A stretch of DNA of 64,000 nt, from contig NZ_KI911782.1 of the NCBI RefSeq assembly GCF_000515395.1, positions 597,090 to 661,089 of the forward strand, written 5' to 3'. This document shows, one piece after another, positions 59,976 to 64,000 of this stretch; within the stretch, counting starts at the first letter, position 1; the number at the start of each line of letters is the position of its first letter. Both the position numbers and the translations under genes were made by a program. The notes under the pieces are model-generated. The model ran no database searches. It worked only from the letters and a program-made list of their open reading frames with translations, and had not been told where the DNA came from. This DNA is from Jiangella gansuensis DSM 44835 (GTDB lineage Bacteria > Actinomycetota > Actinomycetes > Jiangellales > Jiangellaceae).

Positions 59976-62900
59976 ATGCGCCGATCGAGCCTGTTGGCAG
60001 CCCTGGGTGCGAGTTCCCTGGTCATACCCCTGGCCGGAATCCAGGCCGCCGGGGCCGAAGACCCCGGTGTCGAAGTCCCCGCCGCCGAGACAACCGAGAC
60101 GACCGAGACCGACGAGACGATCGAGGCCGGCTTCCGGGCCCTGGTCTTCTCGAAGGTCACCGGCGACGCGCACGAGTCGATCCCGGCCGGCCAGGCGGCC
60201 ATCGAGCAGCTCGGTGTCGATCACGACTTCGAGGTCGTGCTCGCCGACGACACCGTCCTCTTCAACGACGCCGACCTCGCCACCTTCGACGTCGTCGTCT
60301 TCAACAACACGCACTCCACGGCGGACAGCGGCGACCTGCTGTCCGCTGAGGAGCGCGAGGCGTTCACCCGGTACATCCAGGACGGCGGAGGCTACGTCGG
60401 ACTGCACTCCGCGGCCGACTCCGAACCGACGTGGGAGTGGTACGGGGGACTGGTCGGGGCACGCGTCTCCAGCCATCCCGAGTACGCCGAGACCGGCGGC
60501 ACCCATCCCGGCCGGGTCACGGTGCTCGACCAGGTCCACCCGTCCACGCAGGAGCTGCCGCAGTTGTGGGAGCGCTCGGAGGGGTGGCTCAACCTGGAGC
60601 CGAACCCGACCGGTGACGTCCACGTCCTGGCCGAGGTGAAGCAGCGCGACGGCATCCCCGACATGGACACCGGCGTGCACCACCCGTTCTCCTGGTGTCA
60701 GGTCTACGACGGCGGCCGGTCCTGGTACACCGCCGGCGGGCATGCCGCCGCCGCGTTCGAGGAACCTGCCTTCGTGGGCCATCTGCTCGGCGGCATCCAG
60801 TGGGCGGCCGGCGCCGTGCCCGGCGACTGCGGAGCCACCGACGAGGACAGCTTCGCGATCACCCAGCTCACCGATGATCTGGCCGACCCGTTCGAGCTCG
60901 AGGTGACACCGGACCGCCGGGTCGTCTACATCCAGCGCACCGGGCAGATCAAGATGATCGACCAGGAGACGCTGGAGGTCAGGACCATCGGGGACCTCGA
61001 GCTGGGGCTCAGCACGGCCCGGCACTCCGACGGCCTGACCGGCTTCGCTCTCGACCCGGATTTCGCCGACAACGGCTGGTTGTACGTGATGTACTCCGAC
61101 CCCGACGTCGCGCAGATCAACATCTCCAGGCTCACCTTCGACTTCGAGGCGGACCTGCTGGACATGGAGTCCGAGCAGCGCCTGCTGGAGTTCCCGACCT
61201 GGCGCAACGTAGGCCTGGCCAACGTGCACATGGGCGGTGCGGTCGAGTTCGGACCGGACGGCAGCCTCTACGCGTCGATGGGCGACAACACCGACTTCTC
61301 CCAGTCGGGGAACTTCGCGCCCATCGACGAGCGGCCCGACCGCGCTCCGTGGGATGCGCAGGCCACCTCCGCGAACACCAACGACCTGCGCGGCAAGGTG
61401 ATCCGGATCGTCCCGACGGACGACGGCGGCTACGAGATCCCCGAGGGCAACCTGTTCCCGCCGGAGACCTCCGACCCGGAGCTGACCCGGCCGGAGATCT
61501 TCGCGATGGGCTTCCGCAACCCGTTCCGGATGACCGTCGACCAGCAGACCGGCGACGTGCTCGTGGCCGACTACGGCCCGGACGCCACCCAGCCCAACCC
61601 GAACCGTGGGCCGGAGGGCATGGTCGAGTGGAACGTGGTCAGTGAGGCCGGCAACTACGGCTGGCCGCACTGCGTCGGCAACAACATCCCGTACATCGAC
61701 TACGACTTCGCCACCGGGCAGTCCGGCGAGCCGTTCGACTGCGCCGGCGGACCGGTCAACGACTCCCCGCACAACACCGGCCTGCAGCAGCTCCCGCCGG
61801 TCCAGGAGGCCTACGTCTGGTACTCCTACCAGCAGTCGCCGAACTTCCCCGAGCTCGGCGCGGGTGGCGCGGGTCCGATGAGCGGCCCGGTGTACGACTA
61901 TGACCCGGAGCTGGAGTCGGACACGAAGTTCCCCGAGTACTACGACGGGAAGTGGTTCGTCTTCGAGTACGCGCGGCACTTCTACAAGACCATCACCCGC
62001 GTGGAGGAGGACCTGGCGTTCGAGAACGAGGAGTTCGACCCGGTGGCAGCCGGCGACCTGCTGGCGATCAACCCGTTCCTCGACTCCACGACCTTCCGCG
62101 GTCCCTTCGACGCGACGTTCGGCCCGGACGGCTCTCTGTACGTCATCGACTTCGGCTCCGGCAGCGGTGCCGGCCGCGGCGACGTGAACGAGGGCGCCGG
62201 GATCTACCGGATCGACTACGTCGGCGGCGACCGGCCACCCGTCGTCCAGGCGTCCGGAACGCCGACGTCGGGGCAACTGCCGCTCACCGTCGAGTTCTCC
62301 AGCGAGGGGACCAACCACCCGGCCGGGCTGCCGATGACCTATCACTGGTCCTTCGGCGACGGTGCCACCTCGGACGAGCCGAACCCGTCACACACGTACA
62401 CCGAAGCGGGCAACTACACGGCGCTGCTGACGGTCACCGACAGCAGGGACCGCAGCTCCGTCGCGGCGGTCCGGATCTCGGCCGGGAACAGCGCACCGGA
62501 GGTGGACTTCAGCTGGCCGCCGCACGGCGGCTTCTACGACTGGGGTGACAACGTCGCCTACGACGTGACGGTGCAGGATGCCGAGGACGGGAGCACCGCG
62601 GACGGGTCGATCGCCTGCGACAGCATCGTCATCGGTGCGCTGCTCGGCCACGACCAGCACCAGCACCCGCTGGACAACTACCCGAACTGCACCGGCACCA
62701 TCCCCACCATCACCGACGGCGGGCACGGGCTGGACACCAACCTCTACTACGTCCTGGAAGCAACGTTCACCGACGCGGGTGCGCCGGGCGTCCAACCGCT
62801 CACCAGCGGTGATTCGGTCCGGCTCAACCCGAAGCGGATGGAGGCGGAGCACTTCGCCGCCTCCGAGGGCGTCACCGTCTACGCCCGTCCGCAGGCCAGT

Positions 62901-64000
62901 GCCGGGGCGCGGCTCGGTGACATCACCGACGGCGACTGGATCCGGTTCGACCCGGTGAACCTGACCAACATCGACTCCCTCACGGTGGGCGCGTCCTCCG
63001 GCGGCCTCGGCGGCACCATCGAGGTGCGCCGCGACAGTCCCGACGGCGAGCTGCTCGGATCGGTCGACGTGCCGGTCACGGGCAACTACGACACCGTCGT
63101 CGAACGGACCGGCGATCTCACCGATCCGGGCGACACGTTCCCTCTGTATCTGGTGTTCCGCAACGACGAGTGGGCCTCCGGCGGTCCGGACCTGCTGGCT
63201 CTGGACTGGCTGCGGTTCAACGGCGCCGGTGTCACCGACCGGAGCGGCCCGCAGGTGACGGTCGAGGCGACGCCGGAGCAGGGTGAGGCACCGCTCGAGG
63301 TCACCTTCACCGGCTCGGCCACCAGCCCCGAGGGCGCCGCGATCACCGGGTACTCCTGGGACTTCGGCGACGGCGCCACCGCGGACGAGGCGAACGCCAC
63401 GCACACCTACGCCGAACCCGGCGAGTACCTCGCGGTGCTGACGGTCACCGACGACGAGGGCCGGACCGGCTCGGCCGGCGTGCACATCACGGTCACGGAG
63501 CCACTGCCGGAGTGCCACGACGAGGGCGTGGACGAGTTCGACGCCGAGGCCCTGGATCTCGGCTGCTGGTCGTCGATCGTCCGCCACGACCCCGAGGGGT
63601 ACCAGCTGTCGGACGGACAGCTGGTGCTGCCGACGGCGCACGGCGACATGACCGGGTCGCAGACGGACGCCCCGAACCTGATCATGCGGCCGGCGCCGGG
63701 CACCGCGTGGGAGGCCACCACCCGCGTCAGCATCGAGGCGAGCACTGCATTCCAGCAGGCCGGTCTGGTGCTGCACGCCGGCGACGACGACTTCGCGAAG
63801 GCGGTGGTGATGGCTCGTCCGGACGGCACCCGGAGGATGTCCTTCTTCACCGTCGCGGCCGGGCAGGAACGCAACACCGCCGCGGACTACGTGGCCCTGC
63901 CCTCCGATTTCCCGACCACCTTCGACCTGCGACTGACCAGCGACGGCCTGCAGGTGACAGCGTCGTACTCGGTCGACGGGGAGGAATGGACGCCGCTGGG
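59976..64000 (+). CDS. Giant secreted ThuA / PQQ-sugar-dehydrogenase-like / PKD / CBM protein, 5' part
   Basis: Open from ATG 59976 (TGGAG upstream) to the window end: 1,341 residues and not finished. Domains in order: Sec signal peptide (about 1-27); a Glu/Thr-rich linker; ThuA glutamine-amidotransferase-like domain (about 52-275, DGGGYVGLHSAAD). Next is a soluble glucose-dehydrogenase-like beta-propeller (about 285-745, GLTGFALDPDFADNGWLYVM, NDLRGKVIRI, GFRNPFRMTVD). PKD domain 1 (about 750-835, YHWSFGDGATSDEPNPSHTY) is followed by a CBM6/35-like domain (about 950-1080, RMEAEHFAASEGV), PKD domain 2 (about 1090-1173), and the start of a DUF1349/laminin-G-like domain (about 1178 on). It is probably an extracellular sugar-acting enzyme; a large antisense frame here is a shadow. 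Confidence 0.9.
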   Translation, partial: MRRSSLLAALGASSLVIPLAGIQAAGAEDPGVEVPAAETTETTETDETIEAGFRALVFSKVTGDAHESIPAGQAAIEQLGVDHDFEVVLADDTVLFNDADLATFDVVVFNNTHSTADSGDLLSAEEREAFTRYIQDGGGYVGLHSAADSEPTWEWYGGLVGARVSSHPEYAETGGTHPGRVTVLDQVHPSTQELPQLWERSEGWLNLEPNPTGDVHVLAEVKQRDGIPDMDTGVHHPFSWCQVYDGGRSWYTAGGHAAAAFEEPAFVGHLLGGIQWAAGAVPGDCGATDEDSFAITQLTDDLADPFELEVTPDRRVVYIQRTGQIKMIDQETLEVRTIGDLELGLSTARHSDGLTGFALDPDFADNGWLYVMYSDPDVAQINISRLTFDFEADLLDMESEQRLLEFPTWRNVGLANVHMGGAVEFGPDGSLYASMGDNTDFSQSGNFAPIDERPDRAPWDAQATSANTNDLRGKVIRIVPTDDGGYEIPEGNLFPPETSDPELTRPEIFAMGFRNPFRMTVDQQTGDVLVADYGPDATQPNPNRGPEGMVEWNVVSEAGNYGWPHCVGNNIPYIDYDFATGQSGEPFDCAGGPVNDSPHNTGLQQLPPVQEAYVWYSYQQSPNFPELGAGGAGPMSGPVYDYDPELESDTKFPEYYDGKWFVFEYARHFYKTITRVEEDLAFENEEFDPVAAGDLLAINPFLDSTTFRGPFDATFGPDGSLYVIDFGSGSGAGRGDVNEGAGIYRIDYVGGDRPPVVQASGTPTSGQLPLTVEFSSEGTNHPAGLPMTYHWSFGDGATSDEPNPSHTYTEAGNYTALLTVTDSRDRSSVAAVRISAGNSAPEVDFSWPPHGGFYDWGDNVAYDVTVQDAEDGSTADGSIACDSIVIGALLGHDQHQHPLDNYPNCTGTIPTITDGGHGLDTNLYYVLEATFTDAGAPGVQPLTSGDSVRLNPKRMEAEHFAASEGVTVYARPQASAGARLGDITDGDWIRFDPVNLTNIDSLTVGASSGGLGGTIEVRRDSPDGELLGSVDVPVTGNYDTVVERTGDLTDPGDTFPLYLVFRNDEWASGGPDLLALDWLRFNGAGVTDRSGPQVTVEATPEQGEAPLEVTFTGSATSPEGAAITGYSWDFGDGATADEANATHTYAEPGEYLAVLTVTDDEGRTGSAGVHITVTEPLPECHDEGVDEFDAEALDLGCWSSIVRHDPEGYQLSDGQLVLPTAHGDMTGSQTDAPNLIMRPAPGTAWEATTRVSIEASTAFQQAGLVLHAGDDDFAKAVVMARPDGTRRMSFFTVAAGQERNTAADYVALPSDFPTTFDLRLTSDGLQVTASYSVDGEEWTPL

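Noticed and set aside
59760-62345. An 861-codon open frame on the minus strand opposite the ThuA-type gene
   Set aside because: It is the complement of a clear multidomain coding frame, has no recognisable domain and no ribosome site. Long antisense frames are expected in very GC-rich DNA.

Overview
This window comes from a high-GC Gram-positive actinomycete. GC and third-position GC are very high throughout, GTG starts are common, and many Shine-Dalgarno sites are GGAGG-like. The gene types fit too: an LPXTG wall protein, G5/Excalibur and STAS/GAF-ANTAR proteins, several sigma factors, LAL-type LuxR regulators, and DUF5709 and DUF2630 proteins. A Jiangella-like (Jiangellales) genome is my best guess, but that is inference without a database. 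I see no rRNA, tRNA, CRISPR array, phage or insertion sequence. The window looks chromosomal and gene-dense. The first and last genes are cut by the window edges.

Region by region. 0-2.3 kb: the 3' part of an LPXTG-anchored repeat protein, then an intergenic repeat cluster. 2.3-8.3 kb: two divergent large LuxR/LAL regulators and an ECF sigma factor. 8.6-12.4 kb: a baeRF/Vms1-like protein with a DUF5709 protein, two lipoproteins, and the relic of a GNAT acetyltransferase. 12.4-16.4 kb: an MFS exporter, a divergent LysR regulator and a DapA-family enzyme that share a promoter motif. 16.5-20.7 kb: a Drr-type ABC exporter divergent from a nicotianamine-synthase-like gene, which is tightly coupled to an ATP-grasp ligase. 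This is the best candidate here for an undescribed biosynthetic system. 20.7-24.6 kb: a second ABC exporter operon divergent from a two-component system. 24.6-31.3 kb: a PhoD phosphatase pair, a signalling pair in which a receiver is fused to a thioredoxin-reductase-like protein lacking CxxC and is followed by a CNB-histidine kinase, and a secreted glycerophosphodiesterase. 31.3-38.9 kb: DUF2630 operon, EEP-family nuclease/phosphatase, methyltransferase relic, a surE/pfkB/udgX/epimerase minus-strand run, and a GAF-ANTAR regulator. 39-46.6 kb: a LigD-like ligase, a group-2 sigma factor, an ECF sigma factor with a membrane partner, small hypothetical genes, an SDR protein and CutA. 47-59.5 kb: STAS protein, aldo/keto reductase with divergent LysR, SigB/F-like sigma factor, FhuF-like protein, cold-shock protein, prfC-ung, isochorismatase-like hydrolase, WYL regulator, Ser/Thr kinase, and a DUF47-Pit phosphate uptake pair behind a PHO-box-like site. 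59.6-64 kb: a second cluster of the same repeat family, then a giant secreted ThuA/PQQ-dehydrogenase/PKD/CBM protein behind a LacI-type operator.

Themes. Regulation is dense: four sigma factors, two LAL regulators, two LysR, two histidine kinases, two receiver proteins, ANTAR, WYL, STAS and a Ser/Thr kinase. Phosphate handling recurs (PhoD, GDPD, SurE, DUF47-Pit). Uracil-DNA repair appears twice (UdgX and Ung). Most convergent gene pairs are separated by a strong hairpin, and two of these hairpins are copies of one dispersed palindrome. Two short pseudogenes look like genes that lost their middle and kept both ends.
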